A program made the position numbers and the translations under genes. 20,892 bases of DNA, taken from assembly GCA_902488555.1 (NCBI GenBank), contig CABTWT010000009.1, positions 1-20,892 of the forward strand. Direction: 5' to 3'. This document shows, piece by piece, positions 6,620 to 14,706 of this stretch; the stretch's first letter is position 1, and every line of letters starts with the position of its first letter. Under the pieces are notes generated by a model. It did no database searches and was not told the DNA's origin. It was given only the letters and a program-made list of their open reading frames with translations. This DNA is from an uncultured Anaerococcus sp. GTDB lineage: Bacteria > Bacillota_A > Clostridia > Tissierellales > Peptoniphilaceae.

Positions 6620-7962
6620 TATTTTCTAATATCTTTTGAATTTTTCTTCATAAAGTAGTAAGCGATAATTGCAACTATGAGAATTATTGCAACGGTTCCA
6701 AGACCTTTGATTCCTGTTTTTACAACTGATCCAGCATTTGTATTTGCTGGTTTTTCTGGTTGAGCTTCAGATTCTTTGAATTCTTCTTTTTCCTCTTTAT
6801 TATCATCCTTTTTAGCATCAGTAGCTAGTTGTGGGGATTTTGTAGTGTTGTTATCAATTGTAACAGTTTTTGGAGTTTCTATTTCTTCGGAACTTGTTTG
6901 ATCACTGCTAGATTCACTGGTTTGACTAGAGCTTTCACCATCTTGACTACTTTCGTTTAAAGCTTTTTCTGTAAATGGATATAGCCATGATGATTTGTCT
7001 AGATTTGGTGTAAAGTTTTCTGAACTTTCAAGTTCGCTTTCAGAAATTTGTCCATTTTTGTCTGTATCTATTATGTCCAATTCCTTTTTTTGGTCATCTG
7101 TAAGCTCGCTGTACTTATCTTTTGTCTTTTCGTTTTTCAAAAAGGCTGACTCTTCTTTGCTTTCGCTACTTTCAGCTTCCATATTTTCGCTATCAATGCT
7201 TGTAGTTTCAATAACTTCGTTTTCATTAACTTGTGTGATACTTGTATCATTTGAAGAGTTATATTTTTGGTTTTGGGCTATTTCGTTAGTTGAAATCAAG
7301 TGTTCATCGAAGTTTAGCTTATCTTCAGTTTTTAAAAAATCTTCCAAAATCGTAAAGGCAGCTTCTTGGTCAAAATCCTTGTTTTTGACATCGTAAATTA
7401 CTTCCCTATACTTATCCTTTGTTTTCTCATCAGCAAGTTCATATGTTTTTGAATTTAGAATAGAATTTTCGAACAAATCTAAATCTTTTGCGTTGGATTC
7501 AAATAATAGACCCTTATCAAGATAAGTCTTCAATTGTTTGTCTATATCTTCTTTTTCTAAATCGGTTAATGATAGCTTTTCTTTTATATTATATAGGCTA
7601 ATGATTTCGGAAAGTTTATCGCTTTGTATTTTGATGCTTTCCATATCATCAGCATTTAAGATATGGGTGGATTCTTCGATTATTTTATCATTAGAAGCAT
7701 CATCAGCCTTTTTTAATAACTCAATATTTTCTGCTAATTTTAGCCTGTCTTCATATTCTTGGCCGAAATTAATGATGTCCTTGTTTGCTTCATATTCTTT
7801 GATTTCCCTAGCAGAAGCCTTATCAAAGTTTGGCAAAGCTTCCAGCTTATTATCAATTTCACTGATTATTATATTTTCATCTAATTCTTGAGCACTAGCA
7901 TTACTTACTGTAGCCACACATAAGCTAAAGGCTAGAGCTCCAAAAACTTTATTTATTCTCAT
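6619..7962 (-). CDS. Secreted EF-hand surface protein with C-terminal anchor
   Basis: This 447-residue exported protein has no recognised enzymatic domain. The signal peptide spans residues 1-24 (MRINKVFGALAFSLCVATVS, likely cleaved after NASA). Residues 30-210 are highly charged and helical. A single canonical EF-hand loop, DTDKNGQISESE, lies at 299-310 with all calcium-ligand positions filled. A Ser/Glu/Thr-rich spacer (335-410) leads to VKTGIKG (414-420), a hydrophobic segment (about 420-437) and the basic tail KKNSKDIRK. This is the layout of a wall-anchored protein, but no LPXTG is present. KTKDKY occurs twice (180-185, 279-284). The ribosome site is a modest AAAGAGAG. It is transcribed alone from its own promoter. 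Confidence 0.85.
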   Translation of the reverse strand: MRINKVFGALAFSLCVATVSNASAQELDENIIISEIDNKLEALPNFDKASAREIKEYEANKDIINFGQEYEDRLKLAENIELLKKADDASNDKIIEESTHILNADDMESIKIQSDKLSEIISLYNIKEKLSLTDLEKEDIDKQLKTYLDKGLLFESNAKDLDLFENSILNSKTYELADEKTKDKYREVIYDVKNKDFDQEAAFTILEDFLKTEDKLNFDEHLISTNEIAQNQKYNSSNDTSITQVNENEVIETTSIDSENMEAESSESKEESAFLKNEKTKDKYSELTDDQKKELDIIDTDKNGQISESELESSENFTPNLDKSSWLYPFTEKALNESSQDGESSSQTSESSSDQTSSEEIETPKTVTIDNNTTKSPQLATDAKKDDNKEEKEEFKESEAQPEKPANTNAGSVVKTGIKGLGTVAIILIVAIIAYYFMKKNSKDIRK

Positions 7963-8001
7963 AATATACTCTCTTTTATCCTTATATTATCTCTTCTTAT
8001 T

Positions 8002-8029
8002 ATTATATTAATAAATGGTGAAATTTCAA
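8002..8029 (-). promoter_or_regulatory. Promoter of the EF-hand surface protein
   Basis: On the minus strand, TTGAAA (8029-8024) and TATAAT (8007-8002) are separated by 16 bases. They lie about 40 bases upstream of the start codon at 7962 and just after the terminator of the neighbouring operon. Confidence 0.75.
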
Positions 8030-8055
8030 TAAAAAAACTAGGGTAATACCCTAGT
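8030..8055 (-). terminator. Intrinsic terminator of the xpaC-telA operon
   Basis: A perfect inverted repeat, ACTAGGGTA / TACCCTAGT with a one-base centre (8037-8055), is followed on the minus strand by a seven-base T-run (8036-8030). It ends the minus-strand operon upstream and insulates the surface-protein promoter. Confidence 0.85.
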
Positions 8056-8072
8056 AAAACTATAGTTAAAAT

Positions 8073-8144
8073 GAAAGGCACAAAAGTAAGTATCCAAATC
8101 ACAAGGAATCACTTGATTTCTGGAGGTGTCAATTGTGCTTTTTC
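8073..8144. other. Nested stem-loop in the intergenic region
   Basis: Outer arms AAAGGCACAA (8074-8083) and TTGTGCTTTT (8133-8142) can form ten pairs as plus-strand RNA, including one G-U pair. Inside, TCC-AAATC-AAG (8093-8105, AC bulged) pairs with CTT-GATTT-GGA (8112-8124, CT bulged) around a six-base loop. It may be a pre-terminator or part of a small RNA. No reading frame or promoter was found that explains it. Confidence 0.5.
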
Positions 8145-8176
8145 AATTTAATATTATTCGTTATTTACTTTAAATA

Positions 8177-8437
8177 CTAGCCTTGAAGTCCCTCTGCTTG
8201 TCTTAGCATATTTTCTACAACTATGTCATGTATTTCGCCAAGGCTTGCTGCATATTCTAGGATTTCCCAAGGTCTATTGGTGTGAAAATGAATTTTGATT
8301 AGTTCCTCATCACCAACAGCAAGAAGGCTATCTCCCTCAAAATTTGCTGTTATATGGTCGAAAATCTCATCTTCGTCTAGATTTTCTCCAGCTATTAGCA
8401 TTTGTGTATCAAATTTAAAATCTCCTATATCTACCAT
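8177..8437 (-). CDS. Stand-alone FakA-like (DAK2-associated) domain protein
   Basis: This 86-residue protein resembles the region that follows the DhaL/DAK2 kinase domain in FakA/YloV fatty-acid kinases. The match is the stretch GDSLLAVGDEELIKIHFHTNRPWEILEYA plus IVVENM near the end, where FakA has a comparable GDSL-VVGD--LVKVHVHTN-PG motif ending in IENMR. The kinase domain and the C-terminal FakB-interacting part are absent, so it is not a fatty-acid kinase itself. A strong AGGAGG precedes the ATG. It follows telA by eight bases as the last gene of the operon. Function is unknown; ligand or lipid binding, or regulation of a full FakA, is inference. Confidence 0.75.
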   Translation of the reverse strand: MVDIGDFKFDTQMLIAGENLDEDEIFDHITANFEGDSLLAVGDEELIKIHFHTNRPWEILEYAASLGEIHDIVVENMLRQAEGLQG

Positions 8438-8445
8438 AAATCCTC

Positions 8446-9564
8446 CTAATTACTATTTCCTTGTTTTAAATTTCTCTTTAGTTCTTCTTCTAGCCTTGCT
8501 ATCTCAGCTTGGGCAAGAGTTCTATTTTTCTTTCCTTCAATTTGGATATTTCTAACTTCTTCTATAGTAGAAATCAATTGATCGTTGGTGTGTTTAATCG
8601 TATCAAGGTCAATTATACCACGTTCGGTTGCCTTTGCTGTTTCTATAGTATTTTGTTTTAGGGTATCAGCATTTTTTCTTAATAATTCGTTTGTAAGGTC
8701 GGTTACTCTTTGTTGGCTTCTGATAGCTTGGTTGGTGTGGTTCATTCCAAGGGCCAATACCATTTGGTTTTTCCAAAGTGGGATGGTATTTACAATGGTT
8801 GTTTGGATTTTTTCGGCCATAATTGAATTTGATGATTGAACCATCCTAATTTGAGGAGCCATTTGTATAGAAACCATACGGGTCAAATCAAGATCGTGAA
8901 GTTTTTTCTCGAATCTATTGGCCTGGGCCTTTAGGTCGTTTACTTTCTGTGCATCCAAAGGCAAGTTTGATTCATTAGCCTTGGATTCAAGGGCTGGAAT
9001 TTCACTAGCATAAGTTTCCTTTAGCTTTCTATTTCCAGCTTCGATGTACATGGTGATTTCTTTGTAGTATTCTTCATTTAAATCATACATTTGATCAAGC
9101 ATAGAAATATCTTTCATCAAGGTTATTTGATGGTTTTCCAAAGTTTTTGCTACTTCGTCTATATTTTTTTCTGCTGATTGGTAGCGGTATTTCATATCTT
9201 CAATTTTGTTGACTTGTTTTTTGAAAAATCCTAGAGGCCCGCTAGTTTCTTCTCTATCCATTGATTTGATATCCATTACAACAGAATCGAGCAGATCTCC
9301 AATTTCTCCCAAATCCTTGTTTCTTACAGTATCTAGGGTTTTTTCAGAGAAGTTAGAAATCTTCTTTTGTGCTCCAGATCCGTATTGGAGGATGATATTT
9401 GTATTATCCAAGTCAATCTTCTTGGAGAAATCATCAATCATCTTTTCTTCTTCTGGTGAAAACTTAATATTGTTTTCTACTAAGTCTGGTCCTTCATTAG
9501 TTATACTTTCAAGCTTATTGTCATTTTCATTATCGCCATCAAGGGTTAGTTTTATATCACTCAT
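8446..9564 (-). CDS. telA: TelA/YaaN-family toxic-anion-resistance protein
   Basis: This 372-residue protein belongs to the TelA (KlaA/YaaN) family, named for tellurite resistance but widespread and probably tied to envelope stress. It is cytosolic, with no signal or membrane segment, and long predicted coiled coils. Family landmarks include the early INIxxFGxxxQxxxSxFSxxxL-like stretch (NIILQYGSGAQKKISNFSEK, residues 56-75) and the central MVSIQMAPQIRMVQSSNSIMAEKIQTTIVNTIPLWKNQM region. Its start overlaps the upstream xpaC-like stop by four bases, so the proteins are probably made together. In Bacillus subtilis the homologue yaaN sits beside xpaC, the same pairing as here. Confidence 0.93.
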   Translation of the reverse strand: MSDIKLTLDGDNENDNKLESITNEGPDLVENNIKFSPEEEKMIDDFSKKIDLDNTNIILQYGSGAQKKISNFSEKTLDTVRNKDLGEIGDLLDSVVMDIKSMDREETSGPLGFFKKQVNKIEDMKYRYQSAEKNIDEVAKTLENHQITLMKDISMLDQMYDLNEEYYKEITMYIEAGNRKLKETYASEIPALESKANESNLPLDAQKVNDLKAQANRFEKKLHDLDLTRMVSIQMAPQIRMVQSSNSIMAEKIQTTIVNTIPLWKNQMVLALGMNHTNQAIRSQQRVTDLTNELLRKNADTLKQNTIETAKATERGIIDLDTIKHTNDQLISTIEEVRNIQIEGKKNRTLAQAEIARLEEELKRNLKQGNSN

Positions 9565-10577
9565 TTACTCCTCCAATCATTGTATTTAAGTCCTTCTTGA
9601 TTTAAAAGTAGGTTTATTGTGTCAATATCGGCCTTAATTTCCATAGTGCTATCGCTTAGAAAATCTAATTGTAATCTTTCAAAAGCGTTAGTCAGATCAA
9701 CTATTGTTTCATCTATTTGTTCCATTGATTTTAATATTTTTGAGTTCCTTGATGCTATTTGCTCAAACTCGTAATATGCATTTATAAGTTTTACGCTTGT
9801 TGGCAAATAATATTCAGAAAATTTATTTAATCCATGAGAACTTTCAGGATGGTTTTCGATTACTTTAAGGATATCTTTGCTTGAATTTTCGAAATCTTCT
9901 ATGTGGTCAATAAAGGTTTTATTTTCAATTTTGTTTTTAACCAAGTTTATGGCAATTAAATCTTTATTTGCAGAATCGATTATTTCCTTAGAACGTACTA
10001 GATTAATTTCTTCTAAGTTTTTCTCATTTGAAATTTGCCTGATATCCGAAGCTTCAGATAATATCTCGTTTTTTCGTTCTTTGTACAAGCTATAGGTTGG
10101 AATATCTAGAATAAAAAGAGACTTATTTTCAACTATTCGAGCCTCGGGGAAATAGTCTTCTTTTATCATATGCCTTAAGTCATTATATGTTTCTTCAATG
10201 TCTTGGTCCACTGAGTTTGCCAAATCGTTTATGGAAATGACTTTATTCCCATTAAGCTCTCTAATATATCTCCTATAGTTTTTCTCAAGTCTTTCGTATT
10301 CCAATTTTCCTCTATATCCTGTAAGCATAAAAACTATAGAAATAAAAAGAGAAATTATAAAAATTATAATCCATGATGATAGGTCACCAAATATCCAAGC
10401 TATAAACATCAATAGAATAATCACGAAGCTAACAACAGAAAAGATAATGCCTAGGGCTAGCATTCCATTAGCTCTATTGATTTCCTTTGCTGGAAGTCTA
10501 AAGAGTCTTTCTTCTATTTTATTGTCTTTTTCTGTAGACTCATCTACCAGTCTAATGCTATATCTGCGTTTTTTCAT
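9561..10577 (-). CDS. xpaC: XpaC-like membrane protein, second copy
   Basis: This 338-residue protein matches the family called 5-bromo-4-chloroindolyl phosphate hydrolysis (XpaC). That name comes from a phenotype; no catalytic motif is evident. Two membrane segments lie at about 39-61 and 67-86. A winged-helix-like domain follows, with VISINDLANSVDQDIEETYNDLRHMI and EARIVENKSLFILDIPTY, then a long helical C-terminal half ending in DIDTINLLLNQEG. It is clearly a paralogue of the gene just upstream: the domain order, the ILDIPT block and the C-terminal DIDTINLLLNQEG are shared. GGGGAAATT precedes the ATG. The gap to the first copy is 21 bases. Confidence 0.9.
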   Translation of the reverse strand: MKKRRYSIRLVDESTEKDNKIEERLFRLPAKEINRANGMLALGIIFSVVSFVIILLMFIAWIFGDLSSWIIIFIISLFISIVFMLTGYRGKLEYERLEKNYRRYIRELNGNKVISINDLANSVDQDIEETYNDLRHMIKEDYFPEARIVENKSLFILDIPTYSLYKERKNEILSEASDIRQISNEKNLEEINLVRSKEIIDSANKDLIAINLVKNKIENKTFIDHIEDFENSSKDILKVIENHPESSHGLNKFSEYYLPTSVKLINAYYEFEQIASRNSKILKSMEQIDETIVDLTNAFERLQLDFLSDSTMEIKADIDTINLLLNQEGLKYNDWRSK

Positions 10578-10598
10578 AATTTCCCCAAGTTAAATTAA

Positions 10599-11702
10599 TT
10601 AGCTTTCCCAATCATCTTCTGCGTAACCTTCTTGGTTTAGAAGTAAGTTTATTGTGTCAATATCGGTCTTCACATCCATGGCTCTATCAGATAATAGTTC
10701 CACTTTGATCTTATCAAAGGCTTCTGCTATTGTCAGTATTGACTCGTTGATTTGATTCATTGAAGTCAAGATTTTCTTATCATTTGTGCGCATCATCTCA
10801 AAATCGTTGTAAGTTTCGACAAGCTTTGCAGCCGTAGGCAAGTAATAATCTGAAAATTTGTTTAGGGCATAGGACTTGTCTGGATACTTTTCTACGATAT
10901 TTAATATATCTACTGAATTTTTGATAAGCTTATCTACATTGGTCCTAAAATCAGCATCATTAATTCTAATTTGGTTTAGTTTTATCCTTTCAAGAGAATC
11001 CTTGCCCTGGTTTATGATTTCTTTTGCTCTTTCAAAGGACAAATCTTCTACCAAGACTTCATCGTCTTCTTCTTTATTGCGTATCCTAGCTTGAGGAAGT
11101 TCCTTGCTCTTTTCTTTGTAGATCCTAAAGGTAGGAATATCTAGGATGAATAGGGAGTCGTCTTCCACTATACGTGCCTGGTAAAAATAGCCTCTTTTCA
11201 TCATTTTGATGAGGTCAGATACAGTTTTTTCTTCGCTTTGAGCTACTGAGCTTGCCAAATCTCTAATAGATATGACTGTATTGTTTCCAAGCTCTCTTAG
11301 AAATCTCACGTAGTTATTACTAAGCCTAAAATATTCCTTAGAAACCCTTCGAGATAGATAAGGGACTACAAAAGTAGCCATGGCCGAAAGTACTAAAAAC
11401 AAGAAGTATCCAAAGCCTCTCCAAACAATAAAACCATCAAGGGCAACAATTGTCATCATAGCAAATCCAATAGCAGTCACTATGGATACTACACGCCAAC
11501 CCTGGGCCTTATTTAGTTCTGGCGGTTTTTGGGCACAGACTTCTTTATTTTTTGTTTGCGGTAGATTTTCATTTCTGTTTTTTGATTTTGTAAAGCTTCT
11601 GATAGTTGCATTTACAGAATCTTTTATTGTATTTCCAATCTCATCAAAATCGATATCAGATAATATGTCATTTATTTTAAAATTGTTCTTGTTATCGCTC
11701 AT
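10599..11702 (-). CDS. xpaC: XpaC-like membrane protein, first copy
   Basis: This 367-residue protein is the first gene of the minus-strand operon. A polar N-terminal extension of about 65 residues, absent from the second copy, precedes two membrane segments at about 70-90 and 97-116. The shared domain then follows: VISIRDLASSVAQSEEKTVSDLIKMM, the block ARIVEDDSLFILDIPTF, and a helical tail with DVKTDIDTINLLLNQEG. GGAGAGTG upstream fixes the ATG at 11702. Family members usually occur once per genome beside TelA; here two divergent copies sit in tandem, suggesting a duplication and possibly a hetero-oligomer. The molecular function of XpaC is not established. Confidence 0.9.
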   Translation of the reverse strand: MSDNKNNFKINDILSDIDFDEIGNTIKDSVNATIRSFTKSKNRNENLPQTKNKEVCAQKPPELNKAQGWRVVSIVTAIGFAMMTIVALDGFIVWRGFGYFLFLVLSAMATFVVPYLSRRVSKEYFRLSNNYVRFLRELGNNTVISIRDLASSVAQSEEKTVSDLIKMMKRGYFYQARIVEDDSLFILDIPTFRIYKEKSKELPQARIRNKEEDDEVLVEDLSFERAKEIINQGKDSLERIKLNQIRINDADFRTNVDKLIKNSVDILNIVEKYPDKSYALNKFSDYYLPTAAKLVETYNDFEMMRTNDKKILTSMNQINESILTIAEAFDKIKVELLSDRAMDVKTDIDTINLLLNQEGYAEDDWES

Positions 11703-11727
11703 ACACTCTCCTTAGAAACTTACCATA

Positions 11728-11756
11728 ATTATACATCAAAGCTAGATATATTTAAA
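11728..11756 (-). promoter_or_regulatory. Probable promoter of the xpaC-telA operon
   Basis: On the minus strand a perfect TATAAT (11733-11728) lies 25 bases upstream of the first xpaC start. The -35 is weak (TTTAAA, 11756-11751, 17-bp spacer). The 75-base gap to the M16 peptidase gene holds this site and an AT-rich imperfect palindrome around the peptidase stop; no strong terminator is visible between the two genes. Confidence 0.5.
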
Positions 11757-11777
11757 TGAAAGTTAATTATTTTAAAA

Positions 11778-14621
11778 TTAATTCTTTAAATCTATAATCT
11801 TATCAAAATTATCTTTTACTTCTAATATACTTTCTCTATTGCCAAAGATACATATATTTTCTTCGTCAATACTAGCTTTAAAGAGTTTCTTATATTCTTT
11901 GATTTCATCAAGACTTGAGTGCTTGATATCAGCAAGGATTTTTTCGTGATCTGTAGGCTTATCCTTCTTATATCTTGCATAATCCTCGTCGGCTAAGCTT
12001 TGTGGTGATTTTGGTCTTAAAAATGTACCCATTGAAGAGATTTGTTGGTTTTCGAAGTCTCTTGGGCTAAGTGATATATTTTCTGTCAAGGATGGAATTT
12101 GTTTATAAGTTTCCAGAGTTTTTACTATGTGTGGGTCCCTATAGGAATATGCTGACAAAAGTCCTGCCTTATTTATGGTTAGTCCTCCACCGTAGGCCCC
12201 TGCCTTGGCACGGATTAGTTCATATAGGTATGGGTTTGAAAGTATAGAACTTGCTAAAACTAATTTACCTTCAAAGTTATGACCGTATTTTTTGATATCA
12301 GCACTTTGACCTACATAGTTGACATTGGCATCTGACATGATAGCTTCTTTGTAAGATTTTGGGCTAAATTCAATTTCGACTGTATCTTTTTTATTCTCAA
12401 GGTTAGCAAAACTTGTATTTATTATTTCCTTAACTTTTTCAAAGTCATATTTTGAACAAGTGATATTTATTTCAAGATCATTTGAAAATAACCTAGCATA
12501 AATTTCCGTAATCTTATCGTGAAAGTCATCAAAATTATTTTTTGCTTGATCGATCACCTCTTCCAAGAATAAATAAGACCCTATGCCAGATAGCTCATCT
12601 TTTAGCATGCTTGCCTTATCAATGTGGGCGTTTGCTCTGTTTATGGCAAGTATGTGGCCCTGGTCATACATTGATGAGGCAAAATAAGCCTTTTTCATCC
12701 TAAGTATTTCAAGAATTCTCTTTTGGTTGTCAAATTTAGAATTTAACATAAATTCTTTCATCAGCTCCAAAGCTTTGTCGAAAGACTTGGATGTGCTTAT
12801 AAAGGAAACTTTTTCTAGCCTAGCTAGGTCTTTTTCATTAACATTTATAAATGAATTTGAAAAGTTTGGACTTGCCAAGTGTTGGAACAAGATGTCATCA
12901 ATTTGTGTATAAGCCATATTACTTGTATCAACAGATCCCATAAAGTCGTTTATTAGAGATAGGTATTGCAAGTCTTTCAAATCCAAATGGTCGATGTTAA
13001 AGTAAAGGGAAGTGTAGATAAGGCCAGCTGTATCCATATCGTGGTATATAAACTTATCATCTATCAATTCTCTTGGAGTTTTGTCAACTTTTGTAGGAAC
13101 ATCTTCAATGTTTAAAACTGGAATACTTGCTTTTTGCTCTTCAGTATCAGCTATATTTTGGTGGATTTCTAGTTTTTCTAGATTATTTTTGATTGTTTGT
13201 AATTCTTCCTGGCTAATATTTTTATTTAGATTATCAATATAAGCTTCCAGATTTTCTTGTTTTTTCTTATTATAAGTGCTTCTTGGCTTTGCAATGTAGA
13301 TTAGTCTTGTTGGATTATCTATAAAGTTTTCTTTGATGAAGTTTTCGTAATAATCAGTTTCTACAAGCTCTCCTAGCTCGTTTAAGTAGTTAACAATTTC
13401 AAAACTTTCAAAGATAGACTTATTAAAAGACCACATCAAAAAGTAGTTAAGTCCTCTGCTTACTGAATTTAATTGGTCTCTTTGTCCATATTGAAAAATA
13501 GAAAAAGCTGATTTTAGACTTTCTTTGTTAAGGCCAAGGCTTGCTTCTTTCAAGCCATCTTCTATAATTTCTACAAATCTATCAAGTTTTTCACCGTCTG
13601 TCTTTTGAGCTAGTAGAACTAATGAGCTTCTTACTCCATAGCCGACTCTTGCATAAAATGACTCAGGGTCAATTTCTTCGTTGATTTGCTTTTTGATAAT
13701 AGATGAATCCATGTGGAAGAGGGCACTTATCAAAATAGCAAGGGTCAAAGTGTATTTTGTGTCTGGATTTGCCTTGGTTAGAAAACCATAGGCCGAATAA
13801 TCAGAATTCTCACTAGTCATACTTGATGGATAAGTAGATTCAATCACGCCATCAAAATAATTATCAGGAACTTTGATATCATAATCTAAATCCTTGTAAT
13901 CATAATTTGATAGATATTCCTTATCGAGATGGTCTAGGTAAAAATCTATATCCAGGTCCCCATAAAAATAAATATAGGCATTTGATGGATGGTAGTGGTT
14001 TTTGTAAAATTCTACAAATTCATCATAAGAGATTTTATATATTTCTGCTGGATCTCCGCCAGATTCATATTGGTAAGGGCTATTTTTATATAAGTGGGAG
14101 ATTATGTCGTTATATACAATTTCATCAGGATCCGTGAGAGCTCCTTTCATTTCGTTATAAACAACCCCAGAAATACCAGTGATTTTATCTCCGTCCATCT
14201 CGTAGTGCCAGCCCTCTTGATCAAGGATTTCTCTTTTGTTTACTACAGCTGGATTAAAGACAGCATCTAGGTAAACATCTGTAAGGTTAAAAAAGTCCTT
14301 GTCATTTTCGCTAGAAACTGGATATACAGTCTTGTCCGGATAGGTCATTGCATTTAGAAAAGTTTGTAATGATGAGCTTGCCATATCCATAAAAGGCTCG
14401 CGAGTAGTGTATTTTTTGGAACCATTTAATACAGAGTGTTCCATAATATGGGCCATACCCTTGGAATTTGTTGGTGGTGTCTTAAAACCTATACCAAAGG
14501 TCTTATTTTTGTCAGATGTTTTTACATAAACAACTTGGGCTTTAGTTTTCTTGTGTTCATACAAAAAAACTTCTACTCCCATTTTTTCGTAAGTTTTTTT
14601 ATCTTTTAATTTGTAAGTCAT
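11778..14621 (-). CDS. M16C zinc metallopeptidase (PreP/insulinase-like)
   Basis: This 947-residue protein has the size and layout of the presequence-protease (PreP) branch of M16 peptidases, which degrade small unfolded peptides in a closed chamber. The inverted zinc motif HIMEH is at residues 58-62 and the third zinc ligand is probably Glu157 in YNEMKG. Flanking landmarks GMAHIMEHSVLNGSKKY, DPF/EPFMDM-type and TYPDKTVYPVSS are typical. A long central helical region (about 410-480) would link two homologous halves, and AYGGGLTINKAG near 800 is the C-terminal substrate-binding segment. No signal peptide, so cytosolic. GGAGG lies just upstream of the ATG. It is divergent from the oxidoreductase gene. 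Confidence 0.93.
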   Translation of the reverse strand: MTYKLKDKKTYEKMGVEVFLYEHKKTKAQVVYVKTSDKNKTFGIGFKTPPTNSKGMAHIMEHSVLNGSKKYTTREPFMDMASSSLQTFLNAMTYPDKTVYPVSSENDKDFFNLTDVYLDAVFNPAVVNKREILDQEGWHYEMDGDKITGISGVVYNEMKGALTDPDEIVYNDIISHLYKNSPYQYESGGDPAEIYKISYDEFVEFYKNHYHPSNAYIYFYGDLDIDFYLDHLDKEYLSNYDYKDLDYDIKVPDNYFDGVIESTYPSSMTSENSDYSAYGFLTKANPDTKYTLTLAILISALFHMDSSIIKKQINEEIDPESFYARVGYGVRSSLVLLAQKTDGEKLDRFVEIIEDGLKEASLGLNKESLKSAFSIFQYGQRDQLNSVSRGLNYFLMWSFNKSIFESFEIVNYLNELGELVETDYYENFIKENFIDNPTRLIYIAKPRSTYNKKKQENLEAYIDNLNKNISQEELQTIKNNLEKLEIHQNIADTEEQKASIPVLNIEDVPTKVDKTPRELIDDKFIYHDMDTAGLIYTSLYFNIDHLDLKDLQYLSLINDFMGSVDTSNMAYTQIDDILFQHLASPNFSNSFINVNEKDLARLEKVSFISTSKSFDKALELMKEFMLNSKFDNQKRILEILRMKKAYFASSMYDQGHILAINRANAHIDKASMLKDELSGIGSYLFLEEVIDQAKNNFDDFHDKITEIYARLFSNDLEINITCSKYDFEKVKEIINTSFANLENKKDTVEIEFSPKSYKEAIMSDANVNYVGQSADIKKYGHNFEGKLVLASSILSNPYLYELIRAKAGAYGGGLTINKAGLLSAYSYRDPHIVKTLETYKQIPSLTENISLSPRDFENQQISSMGTFLRPKSPQSLADEDYARYKKDKPTDHEKILADIKHSSLDEIKEYKKLFKASIDEENICIFGNRESILEVKDNFDKIIDLKN

Positions 14622-14706
14622 ATTTCCTCCGTTTGTTTAACTATACTCCAAGAAAGCTCTACTGATATTGGGTAAAATAGCTAAGAATAAAATAATGGAG
14701 GGAATT
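14622..14706. promoter_or_regulatory. Divergent intergenic region
   Basis: These 85 bases separate the minus-strand M16 peptidase from the plus-strand oxidoreductase and must hold both promoters. On the minus strand TATAGT (14645-14640) is a candidate -10. On the plus strand TAAAAT (14673-14678) is a candidate -10. Neither has a convincing -35. Plus-strand GGAGGG at 14697-14702 supports the oxidoreductase ATG at 14707, in preference to an in-frame ATG at 14668 that has no ribosome site. Confidence 0.45.

Noticed and set aside
6995..7396. Plus-strand open frames opposite the EF-hand surface protein
   Set aside because: They are Ser/Phe-rich shadows of the acidic Glu/Asp/Ser coding sequence on the other strand; the minus frame has a signal peptide, EF-hand and promoter.
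8109..8132. Minus-strand TTGACA as a -35 box
   Set aside because: No -10 hexamer lies 15-19 bases further on, and the element sits inside the nested stem-loop.
14668..14706. Upstream start for the Gfo/Idh gene
   Set aside because: It has no ribosome site, and GGAGGG serves the ATG at 14707, which begins directly at the Rossmann strand.
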